The notes beneath the pieces are model-generated. The model did not search any database. It was not told the origin of the DNA and saw only the letters and a list, made by a program, of their open reading frames with translations. Both the position numbers and the translations under genes were made by a program. From Niastella koreensis GR20-10 (GTDB lineage: Bacteria; Bacteroidota; Bacteroidia; Chitinophagales; Chitinophagaceae): a DNA stretch of 64,000 bases. How positions within the stretch are numbered: position 1 is the stretch's first letter; every line of letters begins with the position of its first letter. The stretch is taken from contig NC_016609.1 in the NCBI RefSeq assembly GCF_000246855.1, forward strand, positions 1,860,001 to 1,924,000, in the 5' to 3' direction. This document shows positions 25,589 through 33,913 of the stretch, in pieces.

Positions 25589-25674
25589 AGCCTAAAGCCC
25601 AAAGCTTAAAGCCAAAAGCAAATACAATGATTGCCTGGCTTTCAGCTTTAGGCTTTTGCCTTTCAGCTTTCGCC
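25589..25674. repeat. AGCCNAA heptamer array with inverted partner after ccmF
   Basis: Five 7-bp words (AGCCTAA, AGCCCAA and variants) at 25589-25622, then a complementary set (AGCTTTAGGCTTTTGCC and on) at 25631-25674. Together they form a hairpin-like 3' element. Confidence 0.82.
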
Positions 25675-25751
25675 CGCATTTATCATAAATGATTCACCTT
25701 ATTTATCCAAATCAGGATTAGCCAACCATTTACCCTGAATAATTCGTATTG

Positions 25752-25759
25752 TACCTTTG
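25752..25759 (+). promoter_or_regulatory. -7 element (TACCTTTG) upstream of the DUF4294 gene
   Basis: Exact TAnnTTTG about 110 nt before the chosen ATG at 25869. Confidence 0.5.
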
Positions 25760-25868
25760 ACTTTCTTAAAGATTTTTTAAGAATTGGGTGGCAGCGAACC
25801 GGGTTACTTTCTCTGTCTTTCTGGAATTATTATTACAAAGGAATTTGTATTATATTAGTACCATTGGA

Positions 25869-26510
25869 ATGACTGAAAAAAGAAAAATATTCAGGATCTT
25901 ATTTGCGGTTTGGGCAATTGTAGCGGTATCAATTGGTTCGGCCCGGGCCCAAACGGCGCCAGATACCATTCCTTTACCCCAATTAGGCCCCAATGATACA
26001 ATTCCCGTGCCTGCACAGATAATTGGAAACGAGTATGTGCCGGCGCAAACCCTCGAATGGACCTGGGTACAGGCTCCCTATCCCAAACATTTATTGAAGA
26101 AACGGCAGGAGTGGACGCGTTTACGCAATGCAGTGTATGTTTGTTACCCGTATGCCCGCCGGGCCGGTGACATTATGAACGACATTAACGCGCACATTGC
26201 CCATATGCCTGACGGTGATAAAAAAACGTATATCAAGAGCCGCGAAAAAGAGTTGAAGAAACAGTTTGCGGAACCATTAAGCCAATTGTCGATTTACCAG
26301 GGAAAAGTATTGATGAAACTCATTAACCGGCAAACCGGTAATAACTGCTACGAGATCATCAAGGAATATAAAGGTGGGTTTACCGCCAGAACCTGGCAAA
26401 CGGTTGCCTTTTTCTTCGGCAGCAATCTTAAACAACCCTACGACGCCCAGGGCGACGAACGCGAAATAGAAAGCATTGTTCAGGAAGTTGAACGGATGCA
26501 CCGTATGTAG
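25869..26510 (+). CDS. DUF4294 domain secreted protein
   Basis: The start is set at MTEKRKIFRI (25869), which gives a signal peptide ending GSARAQ; the longer frame at 25788 is unlikely. 213 aa. DUF4294 hallmarks: RLRNAVYVCYPYARRAGDIM, KTYIKSREKELKKQF, LSIYQGKVLMKLINRQTGNN, CYEIIKEYKGGFTARTWQT, VAFFFGSNLKQPYD. Found mainly in Bacteroidetes; no function known. Downstream, a TTC-rich heptamer array joins it to the convergent rfaE2 gene. Confidence 0.88.
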   Translation: MTEKRKIFRILFAVWAIVAVSIGSARAQTAPDTIPLPQLGPNDTIPVPAQIIGNEYVPAQTLEWTWVQAPYPKHLLKKRQEWTRLRNAVYVCYPYARRAGDIMNDINAHIAHMPDGDKKTYIKSREKELKKQFAEPLSQLSIYQGKVLMKLINRQTGNNCYEIIKEYKGGFTARTWQTVAFFFGSNLKQPYDAQGDEREIESIVQEVERMHRM

Positions 26511-26514
26511 TTAT

Positions 26515-26567
26515 TCAGTTTCAGGTTCCAGGTTCCAGGTTATGAGAACTCGGAACTAGGAACTCAT
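26515..26567. repeat. AGGTTCC / AGTTCCN heptamers between convergent DUF4294 and rfaE2
   Basis: Plus-strand words (CAGTTTC, AGGTTCC twice, AGGTTAT) are followed by the same family read from the minus strand (AGTTCCT, AGTTCCG). The latter starts inside the last rfaE2 codons (AGT TCC TAG), so the stop lies within the array. Confidence 0.88.
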
Positions 26568-27044
26568 CCTCGCAATAATGCCTGTAGTAGAGAACCCTTC
26601 TACAATAGAATTGATAATAACTTTCCCTCCGGATTCCATCACTTCTTTGGCGCCAACGATCTGTTCCAGCGTATAATCGCCCCCTTTAACCAGCACATCT
26701 GGTTGCAGGGTAGTAATGAGGTTCAGCGGTGTGTCTTCTTCAAAAATAACCACCATGTCAACCATTAACAGCGCGGCCAGTACCAGGGCCCTTGATTGTT
26801 CGTCGTTAACCGGCCGGCTATCGCCTTTCAGGCGTTTGGTGCTGGCGTCTGAGTTCAAGCCAACAATTAAATAGTCAGCTTCTACAGCGGCCTGTGAAAG
26901 CGAAAAAATGTGACCGCGATGCAGGATATCAAATACCCCGTTGGTAAAGGCAACTGTTTTTCCTGTTACCCGCCATTGCGCAATTCTATGTTTTGCTTCA
27001 TTCAGCGTACAAACCCTTGTGCTTATGATATCAGCTTTTCTCAT
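26556..27044 (-). CDS. rfaE2: RfaE2-type cytidylyl/adenylyltransferase
   Basis: 162 aa nucleotidyltransferase: TNGVFDILHRGHIFSLSQA contains the HxGH-type site (HRGH), VGLNSDASTKRLKGDSRPV the ribose region, and VVIFEEDTPLNLITTLQPDV plus LVKGGDYTLEQIVG the C-terminal signature. This is the C-terminal half of HldE as a stand-alone protein, which transfers AMP to heptose-1-phosphate in ADP-heptose synthesis. The kinase half is not adjacent. Its start overlaps the end of the LPG-synthase-TM gene by 14 nt. The stop lies in a heptamer array. Confidence 0.88.
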   Translation of the reverse strand: MRKADIISTRVCTLNEAKHRIAQWRVTGKTVAFTNGVFDILHRGHIFSLSQAAVEADYLIVGLNSDASTKRLKGDSRPVNDEQSRALVLAALLMVDMVVIFEEDTPLNLITTLQPDVLVKGGDYTLEQIVGAKEVMESGGKVIINSIVEGFSTTGIIARMSS

Positions 27045-28056
27045 TTACCGGAATTCTGTTTTTATTAAAATATGGCAACAGGCTTAAGGCTATAAAACCA
27101 CTGATCAGCGCAAAAAAGAATTGCACCGACCACATCAACTGGCCAAAGGCAAACCCAATGGTTTCTTTTAACCCGTAGATGAGCATGGTGTTTTGTACAA
27201 ACCAGGCATACACGCCAATTCCGCCACCTGGCGCGGGAACGATCATGGCCAAACTGCCCATGGTTAATACCGATAATGCATTGGGAATGGAATAAACCGC
27301 GGTTTCCTTCATAGCCCAGAAACCGATCTGTACACTCAGCAGGTACATACTCCAAATGAAAATGGTATGGAATATAAACCAGCCTTTATTTTTCAGGTAC
27401 CGAACGCTGGTAATGCCATGCCAGATGCCTTCAAAAATGGTCCTGATCTTTTGAATAAAGGTAATGTGGGAGAATTTTTTAAATACTATCACCACTGCCG
27501 TTATACCCAGCAACAAAACACCCACCAGGATGATTATTTTGGTTGCCGAGAGCGAACTGGTTTTTGACCGCACAATGGTATTCAACGTATCGTTGAGATA
27601 ACCGCCAATCAGATCGGCCTGGGTAAAAAAGGTGATTAAAATAACCAGTACCAGGCACAACACGTCAAAAGCACGTTCGGCAACAATGGTGCCTACCAGT
27701 TTATCGGCAGGTACTTTTTCATAACGGGCAAGTATGGTGCATTTAAGTACTTCGCCCAGCCGGGGAACGGCCAGGTTGGCCATATAGCCTATGAGCACCG
27801 ACATGTACACATTGGCAAGCCGGGGCTTGTAGCCCATTGGTTCCATTAAGATCTTCCAGCGTAACGCCCTGCTGTAATGGCTTAGTAACAGGGTGATCAT
27901 TACCGGGATAATAAGCAGGTAGTTAGCATTGCGGAAGGCATTCTTAATGTCATCCCAGCCTTTGTCTGTAATTTTTCGCACCGACCACCACACTAAAAAA
28001 ATACTGAGTCCCAGGAAAAGGATATACTGTAATATGCTCAGAATTTTTTTATTCAT
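27031..28056 (-). CDS. LPG-synthase-TM / UPF0104 family membrane protein
   Basis: 341 aa, seven or eight membrane helices. Family signature: SHYSRALRWKILMEPMGYKPR near residue 65, NLAVPRLGEVLKCTILARYE, LVGTIVAERAFDVLCLVL, and PAPGGGIGVYAWFVQNTMLI. The UPF0104/AglD-like group is the membrane half of MprF and is present alone in many bacteria as a putative lipid flippase. It sits in the panC-panD-LPG-rfaE2 run on the minus strand; a ~68-nt heptamer array separates panD from it. Transported lipid unknown. Confidence 0.85.
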   Translation of the reverse strand: MNKKILSILQYILFLGLSIFLVWWSVRKITDKGWDDIKNAFRNANYLLIIPVMITLLLSHYSRALRWKILMEPMGYKPRLANVYMSVLIGYMANLAVPRLGEVLKCTILARYEKVPADKLVGTIVAERAFDVLCLVLVILITFFTQADLIGGYLNDTLNTIVRSKTSSLSATKIIILVGVLLLGITAVVIVFKKFSHITFIQKIRTIFEGIWHGITSVRYLKNKGWFIFHTIFIWSMYLLSVQIGFWAMKETAVYSIPNALSVLTMGSLAMIVPAPGGGIGVYAWFVQNTMLIYGLKETIGFAFGQLMWSVQFFFALISGFIALSLLPYFNKNRIPVNEKS

Positions 28057-28075
28057 ATGGAGCGATTATAATTCA

Positions 28076-28152
28076 AAGTTACAGGTTTCAGCTTGCAAGT
28101 TACAGGTTCAAATTCCCCTATAACCTGAAACCTGTAACTTGTAACAGTAACT
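28076..28152. repeat. AAGTTAC/AGGTTTC heptamers with inverted partner
   Basis: Five words at 28076-28110 (AAGTTAC, AGGTTTC and variants), then complementary words at 28116-28152. Located between the panD stop (41 nt away) and the LPG gene start. Confidence 0.85.
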
Positions 28153-28192
28153 TCATTAATCAGAGGCGAATATTACCTCAAAAGACAATATA

Positions 28193-28537
28193 TTAAAGCT
28201 TATTTCCTTCTTTGGGAAATACAATGAAAGGTTTGTGTTTTTTTGCTTCTTCAAAATCCATTATGGCGTAGGAAATAACAATCACGATATCGCCTACAGC
28301 GCCCTGGCGGGCAGCCGGACCATTCAGACAGCATACGCCTGAGCCGCGTTTGCCTTTTATGAGGTAAGTTTCAATACGGGTACCGTTATTGACGTTTACA
28401 ATTTGCACTTTCTCATTTTCGATCATATTCGCCGCATCCATCAGGTCTTCATCGAGTGTTAAGCTGCCTACATAGTTCAGGTTAGCTTCCGTGATCACCG
28501 CGCGGTGTACTTTCGATTTTAGTATTTCAATTTGCAT
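28193..28537 (-). CDS. panD: Aspartate 1-decarboxylase
   Basis: 114 aa. Makes beta-alanine from aspartate for pantothenate. The self-cleavage site GS lies at residues 24-25 ([12 protein letters not shown]); S25 becomes the pyruvoyl group. Other conserved parts: [54 protein letters not shown]. Adjacent to panC (64 nt upstream on the same strand), so both beta-alanine synthesis and its condensation with pantoate are supplied together. Confidence 0.97.
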   Translation of the reverse strand: MQIEILKSKVHRAVITEANLNYVGSLTLDEDLMDAANMIENEKVQIVNVNNGTRIETYLIKGKRGSGVCCLNGPAARQGAVGDIVIVISYAIMDFEEAKKHKPFIVFPKEGNKL

Positions 28538-28600
28538 ACTGTAGTTCTTGTTGTTCTGTTTAAATAAAACGGGCGCAAGCTAGTAAATTTAATATAACAA

Positions 28601-29452
28601 TTACATCAACATATTATCTATTAATCTCACGTCATGCAGGAAGGCGGCGATCAATGCCACCCGGGCACCCGGGTAAGACTGTATAGTGACGGTAACAGGC
28701 TCCAGGGTTTTGGCATCGGCCAGTTCCACATAATCGATCCGGAAACCAACATCGGTGAGCATTTTTTCGGCCTGCTCTTTAATAACAGGCCAGGATACGC
28801 CCTGGTTGAGTTGCTGTTTTATGAACACAAGACATTGATAAATAGTAGTGGCTAATTGCCTGTCATGGAGCGACAAACGCATATTGCGGCTGCTCATGGC
28901 AAGCCCGTCGGGTTCGCGCAGGGTGGGGCAGGTAACCAGTTGGATGCCGGACTTCATTAATGTAAGCAGCCGGCTTACCACCATACACTGCTGGTAATCT
29001 TTCTGGCCCATGAATAACTGATGCGGCTGCACCATATTGAGTAACCGGAACATGACCTGGCAAACGCCCTGGAAATGCCCGGGGCGGAACTTCCCTTCCA
29101 GCAAAGTTTCCAGGTAACCCAGGTCATAGTGCTCCAGGCCGGTAGTACCCCGGGGGTACATTTCTGCTATGGAGGGCAGAAACAGGGCGTCGCAGCCGGC
29201 TGCTTCCAGCTTCATAATATCCCGTTCAATGGTATTGGGGTATAACTGGTAATCGGTGGGGTTATTGAACTGCGTGGGGTTTACAAAAATGCTGCAAACC
29301 GTTACTGCCGTGGTTTGTTTTGACTGGTTAATGAGGGCAATATGGCCATTGTGCAGGGCGCCCATGGTGGGTACAAACCCTATTTGTTTTCCAGCGGTTT
29401 TTTGCTGTTGAATATACCTGGCAAGCTGTTCGGCATATTTAAAAATGATCAT
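28601..29452 (-). CDS. panC: Pantothenate synthetase
   Basis: 283 aa. Joins pantoate and beta-alanine with ATP. FVPTMGALHNGHIALI holds the HxGH-type motif; SIFVNPTQFNNPTDYQLYP, FRPGHFQGVCQVMFRLLNMV, LFMGQKDYQQCMVVSRL and LAMSSRNMRLS (KMSKS-like) follow, with a C-terminal dimer domain ending in RLIDNMLM. First gene of the panC-panD group; the divergent GT5-like gene begins 181 nt away. Confidence 0.97.
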   Translation of the reverse strand: MIIFKYAEQLARYIQQQKTAGKQIGFVPTMGALHNGHIALINQSKQTTAVTVCSIFVNPTQFNNPTDYQLYPNTIERDIMKLEAAGCDALFLPSIAEMYPRGTTGLEHYDLGYLETLLEGKFRPGHFQGVCQVMFRLLNMVQPHQLFMGQKDYQQCMVVSRLLTLMKSGIQLVTCPTLREPDGLAMSSRNMRLSLHDRQLATTIYQCLVFIKQQLNQGVSWPVIKEQAEKMLTDVGFRIDYVELADAKTLEPVTVTIQSYPGARVALIAAFLHDVRLIDNMLM

Positions 29453-29583
29453 TTAACGAAATTTTAAGTTTTACCGCCTCCCTGGTCCTGTTGCTAAGAG
29501 AACCTGGTTCGTCATTCATTCGGTTTAAATGCGGGCAAAGGTCGGGTTCCCGAACATACGAATTAGAACTAATAAAAAAACCT

Positions 29584-29591
29584 TAACTTTG
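29584..29591 (+). promoter_or_regulatory. -7 element (TAACTTTG) of the GT5-like gene
   Basis: Exact TAnnTTTG, 42 nt before the ATG at 29634. Confidence 0.6.
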
Positions 29592-29633
29592 CACCCTGAT
29601 TTTTAAAAGTTAGCTCATTAACTATTATCTATA

Positions 29634-30446
29634 ATGCTGACAAAGAAAAGAATTTTATTTATTGCTAACGAAATGTCCCCCTATCTGGAGTTAACGGAAT
29701 TTTCCGAAACTGTAAACCGGTTGGCAATAAAGGCAAATGAAAATGGCTTTGAAGTACGTTGTATTATGCCCAGGTTTGGCGTCATCAACGAAAGACGTCA
29801 TCGCCTTCATGAAGTGGTTAGGTTGTCGGGCATTAATGTTTCAGTTGGTAATGATGATTATCCCCTGCAAATTAAAGTAGCTTCTTTACCCAATGCACGT
29901 TTACAGGTTTATTTCCTGGACAATGAAGATCTGTTCAAGCGTAAAACCATATTCCACGACGAAAGTGAAAAATGGCACGACGACAATGACCTGCGTACCG
30001 TGTTCTTCTGCAAGGGCGCCCTGGAAACCGTAAAGAAATTTGGCTGGCCTCCTGACATTATCCACTGCAGCGGCTGGATGACCGGTTTAATTCCCCTGTA
30101 CCAAAAGACAGCATATAAGAAGGAACCGGTATTCTCGCATAGCAAGGTAATTTACACCATTGGAAACAACACCGTGAAAGAAAAGCTGGGTGATGATTTC
30201 CTGAAAATTGCCTCCATCAGTTCTGTTGTAAAAGAAAAAGACCTGGAGCCTTTTAAAGAAGGTACTACCACTGCTATGATGCGGGGTGGGGCAACTTATG
30301 CCGATGCTATTACGTTTGGCGCTGATAAAGTAGATAAAAAGCTGGTAGATGAATTTGGAAAGGTAAAAGGCAAAAAGGTGCTCACCTATAACGCCGAGTC
30401 TGATTTAACTGATTATCTGCAACTGTACAACGACCTTACTAAATAA
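29634..30446 (+). CDS. Stand-alone GT5-type (glycogen/starch synthase N-terminal) protein
   Basis: 270 aa. The N-terminal GT-B domain of glycogen synthase is recognisable: KRILFIANEMSPYLELTEFS, EVRCIMPRFGVINERRH, ARLQVYFLDNEDLF, FFCKGALETVKKFGWPPDII and HCSGWMTGLIPLYQK. The C-terminal nucleotide-sugar domain with the KTGGL/E-x7-E elements is missing: the protein ends shortly after ITFGADKVDKKLVDEFG. True glycogen synthases are ~470-500 aa. The short form divergent from panC is seen in other Bacteroidetes (as I recall), so it is a stable family, not a pseudogene. It probably lacks transferase activity and may act as a regulator or binding protein (inference). Confidence 0.8.
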   Translation: MLTKKRILFIANEMSPYLELTEFSETVNRLAIKANENGFEVRCIMPRFGVINERRHRLHEVVRLSGINVSVGNDDYPLQIKVASLPNARLQVYFLDNEDLFKRKTIFHDESEKWHDDNDLRTVFFCKGALETVKKFGWPPDIIHCSGWMTGLIPLYQKTAYKKEPVFSHSKVIYTIGNNTVKEKLGDDFLKIASISSVVKEKDLEPFKEGTTTAMMRGGATYADAITFGADKVDKKLVDEFGKVKGKKVLTYNAESDLTDYLQLYNDLTK

Positions 30447-30458
30447 GTAGTATCCATT

Positions 30459-30533
30459 TATAAGCGATAAGTTAATAACATGATGTTTACAATTACAACT
30501 CATAAAGCTTTTAACTTATAGGTGATAACTTAT
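30459..30533. repeat. ATAAGTT heptamers with inverted partner upstream of metK
   Basis: Words TTATAAG, CGATAAG, TTAATAA at 30459-30479; complementary words AACTTAT (twice) with AGGTGAT between them at 30506-30533. No SAM-riboswitch core is recognisable in the 136-nt leader. Confidence 0.7.
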
Positions 30534-30582
30534 ATATTTACCCATTAATATTCTATTACAATTCCATCAAACAAAAATTAGT

Positions 30583-31836
30583 ATGCCTTACTTATTTACT
30601 TCTGAGAGTGTTTCGGAAGGTCATCCTGACAAAGTAGCTGACCAGATATCTGATGCCCTGATTGATAACTTCCTGGCTTTTGATGCTCAGTCAAAAGTTG
30701 CTTGTGAGACTTTGGTTACAACCGGTCAGGTAGTACTGGCAGGTGAAGTTAAATCTAAGGCATATCTTGATGTACAAACAATTGCCCGTGAGGTAATTCG
30801 CAAAATTGGTTATACCAAGAGCGAATATATGTTCGAAGCCAGTTCATGCGGTGTATTATCTGCTATTCATGAACAATCTTCCGACATCAACCAGGGTGTT
30901 GACAGAACTAAAAAAGAAGACCAGGGCGCCGGTGACCAGGGTATGATGTTCGGTTACGCCAGCAACGAAACCGAAGATTATATGCCACTGGCATTGGACA
31001 TTGCCCATAAATTACTGATAGAGCTGGCTGCACTGCGCCGCGAAGGAAAAAAGATCGAGTATCTGCGTCCTGATGCAAAAAGCCAGGTAACCCTCGAGTA
31101 CGACGATAACAACAAACCTGTTCGTATCGACGCTATTGTTGTAAGTACACAACACGATGATTTTGATACAGAAGCCAAAATGGCGAAAAAGATCAAGGAA
31201 GATGTGATCAACATCCTGATCCCCCGCGTTAAGGCCAAGTATAAAAAATATGCTCACCTGTTCAACGACAAGATCAAGTATCACGTTAACCCAACCGGTA
31301 AATTCGTGATCGGTGGTCCACACGGCGATACCGGTTTAACCGGTCGCAAGATCATCGTTGATACATATGGTGGTAAAGGCGCTCACGGTGGTGGTGCGTT
31401 CAGCGGAAAAGATCCTTCTAAAGTTGACCGTTCTGCTGCTTATGCAACCCGTCACATTGCTAAAAACCTGGTAGCTGCCGGTTTGTGCGATGAAGTGCTG
31501 GTACAGGTTTCATACGCTATTGGTGTTGCCCAGCCAATGGGTTTGTACATCAATACCTATGGCACTGCCAAAGTTGAACTGACTGATGGCGAGATCGCAA
31601 AACGCGTTGGCCAGATCTTCGACATGCGTCCTTACTTTATTGAGCAACGTCTGAAACTGCGTAATCCTATTTACAGCGAAACAGCCGCTTATGGTCACAT
31701 GGGCCGTCAACCGGAAGTAGTGGAAAAAACTTTCGTTGCTCCTGATGGCAAAACCGTGAAAAAGAAAGTGGAACTGTTTACCTGGGAGAAGCTGGATTAT
31801 GTAAGAAAGATCAAGCAGGCTTTCGGTATCCGGTAA
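30583..31836 (+). CDS. metK: S-adenosylmethionine synthetase
   Basis: 417 aa. Forms SAM from Met and [36 protein letters not shown] and Mg motifs [18 protein letters not shown] and [19 protein letters not shown], then [17 protein letters not shown] are all intact. Supplies SAM for Pcm and RlmB in this window as well as the rest of the cell. Slightly longer than E. coli MetK (384) because of an insertion around 155-190. A stem-loop terminator follows at 31882. The leader contains a heptamer array, not a riboswitch I can identify. Confidence 0.98.
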   Translation: MPYLFTSESVSEGHPDKVADQISDALIDNFLAFDAQSKVACETLVTTGQVVLAGEVKSKAYLDVQTIAREVIRKIGYTKSEYMFEASSCGVLSAIHEQSSDINQGVDRTKKEDQGAGDQGMMFGYASNETEDYMPLALDIAHKLLIELAALRREGKKIEYLRPDAKSQVTLEYDDNNKPVRIDAIVVSTQHDDFDTEAKMAKKIKEDVINILIPRVKAKYKKYAHLFNDKIKYHVNPTGKFVIGGPHGDTGLTGRKIIVDTYGGKGAHGGGAFSGKDPSKVDRSAAYATRHIAKNLVAAGLCDEVLVQVSYAIGVAQPMGLYINTYGTAKVELTDGEIAKRVGQIFDMRPYFIEQRLKLRNPIYSETAAYGHMGRQPEVVEKTFVAPDGKTVKKKVELFTWEKLDYVRKIKQAFGIR

Positions 31837-31881
31837 GAATTTTTACTCATAGCAGTACAGATTTGTACTCATAAGTGTTTG

Positions 31882-31917
31882 ATTGTCACCTCTTTTAAAG
31901 GGGTGACAATTGTTTAT
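31882..31917 (+). terminator. Intrinsic terminator of metK
   Basis: 9-bp stem ATTGTCACC / GGTGACAAT with an 11-nt loop, then TGTTTAT. Confidence 0.8.
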
Positions 31918-31932
31918 ATGGGAAGTGTTTGT

Positions 31933-31940
31933 TATATTTG
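31933..31940 (+). promoter_or_regulatory. -7 element (TATATTTG) of the small coiled-coil membrane protein
   Basis: Exact TAnnTTTG, 17 nt before the ATG at 31958, with TTGGGAG as a possible ribosome site. Confidence 0.6.
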
Positions 31941-31957
31941 GTAAAAGAATTGGGAGT

Positions 31958-32245
31958 ATGGTTACAGCATCGCAAACATTAAAAATGTATGAGTTGTTGA
32001 ATAAGCACTTCAAGAATACCGAAGATGCTAAAGTGCTGGTGGCTGGTATTGAAGAAATTATTGATGAAAAATTCAATAATGAAAAAGATCGCCTGGCTAC
32101 CAGGCAGGACATGTTTTGTTTAAAAGAAGATATTTTATCATTACAAACCCGCATGGAGCAAGGTTTCAAGGATCAATTAAGATGGCTTATCGTATTAATG
32201 GTGGGTTTGTCTTCTTTAGCAGTTGCCGTAATGAAACTTACATAA
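31958..32245 (+). CDS. Small coiled-coil protein with C-terminal membrane helix
   Basis: 95 aa from ATG 31958; the longer frame would read through the promoter. MVTASQTLKMYELLNKHF, then EDAKVLVAGIEEIIDEKFNNEK, a coiled coil (ATRQDMFCLKEDILSLQTRMEQG) and a final helix LRWLIVLMVGLSSLAVAVM. The layout resembles DUF1640/CCDC90-like small proteins that occur in many bacteria without known role; I do not claim identity. It has its own promoter and a strong terminator, so it is an independent transcript. Confidence 0.72.
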   Translation: MVTASQTLKMYELLNKHFKNTEDAKVLVAGIEEIIDEKFNNEKDRLATRQDMFCLKEDILSLQTRMEQGFKDQLRWLIVLMVGLSSLAVAVMKLT

Positions 32246-32266
32246 AATTATAACGAATATATAAAT

Positions 32267-32304
32267 CAGCCCCGCCCCGGTTTATCCGGGCGGGGCTGTT
32301 TATT
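32267..32304 (+). terminator. Intrinsic terminator of the small coiled-coil gene
   Basis: 11-bp GC-rich stem CAGCCCCGCCC / GGGCGGGGCTG, then TTTATTTG. Confidence 0.9.
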
Positions 32305-32330
32305 TGTACCAGATGTTTTATTTTCGACCC

Positions 32331-32891
32331 ATGAATGATTACAGTAATCCCTGGAAAGTATTAGCGGAAAAGAAGATCTATGATAATCCCTGGATAAAAC
32401 TCAATGAATATGATGTTATCAATCCCTCGGGTGGAAAAGGCATTTATGGCAAAGTGTTCTTTAAGAACCTGGCCATTGGCGCCCTGCCGCTGGATGAGGA
32501 ACTGAATACTTACCTGGTGGGACAGTATCGTTTTACCATTGACCAGTATAGCTGGGAGATCCCGGAAGGCGGAGGCGCATTCGGGGTTGAACCCGTGGAA
32601 TCGGCCAAACGGGAATTGCTGGAAGAGACCGGCCTGGTGGCCGAAGAATGGAGCCAACTGATAGAGTTGCATTTGAGCAATTCGGTTACCGACGAACATG
32701 CGCTTATTTTCCTGGCCCGCAAACTGAGCCAGCAAATGGCCCATCCCGAAGAAACAGAACAACTAATTATAAAGAAACTGCCATTTGAAGAAGCCTATCA
32801 AATGGTGGAACGCGGCGAGATTACCGATGGTATGTCGGTAGCCGCTATTTTAAAAGTAAAACTGATGTTGGCAGATGGAAGGATTTCATAA
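32331..32891 (+). CDS. Nudix hydrolase (ADP-ribose/NDP-sugar type)
   Basis: The start is set at MNDYSNPWKVLAEKKIYDN (32331). 186 aa. N-terminal strand-rich region plus YRFTIDQYSWEIPEGGG; the Nudix box core is RELLEETGL with GGGAFGVEPVESAK before it. The Glu expected six residues after the box Gly falls on Val, with Glu one place later, a small departure from GX5EX7REUXEEXGU. Acts on nucleoside-diphosphate-linked compounds. Its end overlaps the rlmB start by 17 nt, so it is translationally coupled to rlmB. Confidence 0.88.
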   Translation: MNDYSNPWKVLAEKKIYDNPWIKLNEYDVINPSGGKGIYGKVFFKNLAIGALPLDEELNTYLVGQYRFTIDQYSWEIPEGGGAFGVEPVESAKRELLEETGLVAEEWSQLIELHLSNSVTDEHALIFLARKLSQQMAHPEETEQLIIKKLPFEEAYQMVERGEITDGMSVAAILKVKLMLADGRIS

Positions 32892-33645
32892 AAAAAGACC
32901 AGGTATTAATAAAGCGCAACTGATTATTGGCCGGCAGCCGATCATTGAAGCTATTCAATCGGGCCGCCCCATTGATAAAATCTTATTTCAGCGTAATGTG
33001 AGCGGGGATGCCATTGGCACCATCAGGCAACTGGCCCGGGAACAAAACATTCCTATTCAGCAGGTGCCGCCCGAAAAACTGCAATCGTTTACCAGGGCCA
33101 ACCACCAGGGAACCATTGCCATTGCAGGCCTGGTGCAGTATATGGACCTGCAACAGGTAATTGACTATGTGCTGGGCAATGGTGAAACGCCTTTGTTTGT
33201 GATCCTGGACGGCATTACCGATGTACGCAATATTGGGGCTATTGCCCGCAGCGCCGTGTGTTGTGGCGCCCAGGCCATTATTATACCAGATAAAGGGGTA
33301 GGCGCGATAAATGAAGAGGCCATGAAATCATCGGCCGGCGCCCTGGAAAAAATCAACATTTGCCGGGTAAACAGTTTAATGAAAGCGGTAGATACCCTGC
33401 ACCTGAACGGGATAAAAGTTTTTGCTACTGAAATGACCGCCACTAAAATGTTGTTTGAGGTAGATTATACCGAGCCTTGCTGTATTGTTATGGGCAATGA
33501 AGAGAACGGCGTTTTTCCTGCGCTGATGAAAATATGTGATGAAAAGATAAAGATCCCCATGACCGGGAACTTTGAATCGTTGAATGTGTCGGTAGCCACT
33601 GGTATTGTGTTGTATGAAGCGATGAAGTCAAGAATGAAACAATAG
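32875..33645 (+). CDS. rlmB: 23S rRNA 2'-O-methyltransferase RlmB-like (TrmH family)
   Basis: 256 aa SPOUT enzyme. L30e-like N-terminal RNA domain (QLIIGRQPIIEAIQSGRPIDK, PPEKLQSFTRANHQGTIA) and the SpoU knot: DVRNIGAIARSAVCCGAQA, VMGNEENGVFP and IPMTGNFESLNVSVATGIV, the SAM-binding trefoil loops. Methylates a ribose in the peptidyl-transferase region (G2251 in E. coli). Starts inside the Nudix gene. Confidence 0.92.
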   Translation: MEGFHKKRPGINKAQLIIGRQPIIEAIQSGRPIDKILFQRNVSGDAIGTIRQLAREQNIPIQQVPPEKLQSFTRANHQGTIAIAGLVQYMDLQQVIDYVLGNGETPLFVILDGITDVRNIGAIARSAVCCGAQAIIIPDKGVGAINEEAMKSSAGALEKINICRVNSLMKAVDTLHLNGIKVFATEMTATKMLFEVDYTEPCCIVMGNEENGVFPALMKICDEKIKIPMTGNFESLNVSVATGIVLYEAMKSRMKQ

Positions 33646-33653
33646 ATAATGAA

Positions 33654-33913
33654 CCTCCCTAATCCGGTACCTGACGCCGGGTGACAGGGACTCGCTTTCG
33701 ATCAATAAAGATTCATTAAGACCCATTGCCATCAGAAATCTCAGCAAGATCCTGACAAACGTTCAACGGCAGGGCGACAACGGCATTTACATGCTGACGG
33801 CAGGTGGCAACTATGAAACAAGTTTGTTGTTATTAGATAACGGGAAAGGAAGTTACCAGGTGTCGGAAGATCTGTTCAAATGGAATGGTAAAAAATTTGA
33901 AAAGTATGAGTGA
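33654..33913 (+). pseudogene. C-terminal remnant of an unidentified secreted-type gene
   Basis: Between rlmB and the HMG-CoA-lyase gene, the frame ending TGA 33911-33913 is open for ~86 codons back to a TGA at 33651. It contains no ATG, GTG or TTG start until the Met of GIYMLTAGGNYET. The translation (KILTNVQRQGDNGIYMLTAG, NYETSLLLLDNGKGSYQVSE, FKWNGKKFEKYE) looks like true coding sequence, with alternating hydrophobic and glycine-rich strands. Its stop overlaps the next gene's ATG (TATGAGTGA). Most likely the 3' end of a gene whose 5' part was deleted. Confidence 0.55.

Noticed and set aside
30447..30582. SAM riboswitch upstream of metK
   Set aside because: No recognisable SAM-I, SAM-II or SAM/SAH core; the leader has ATAAGTT heptamers that fold on themselves.
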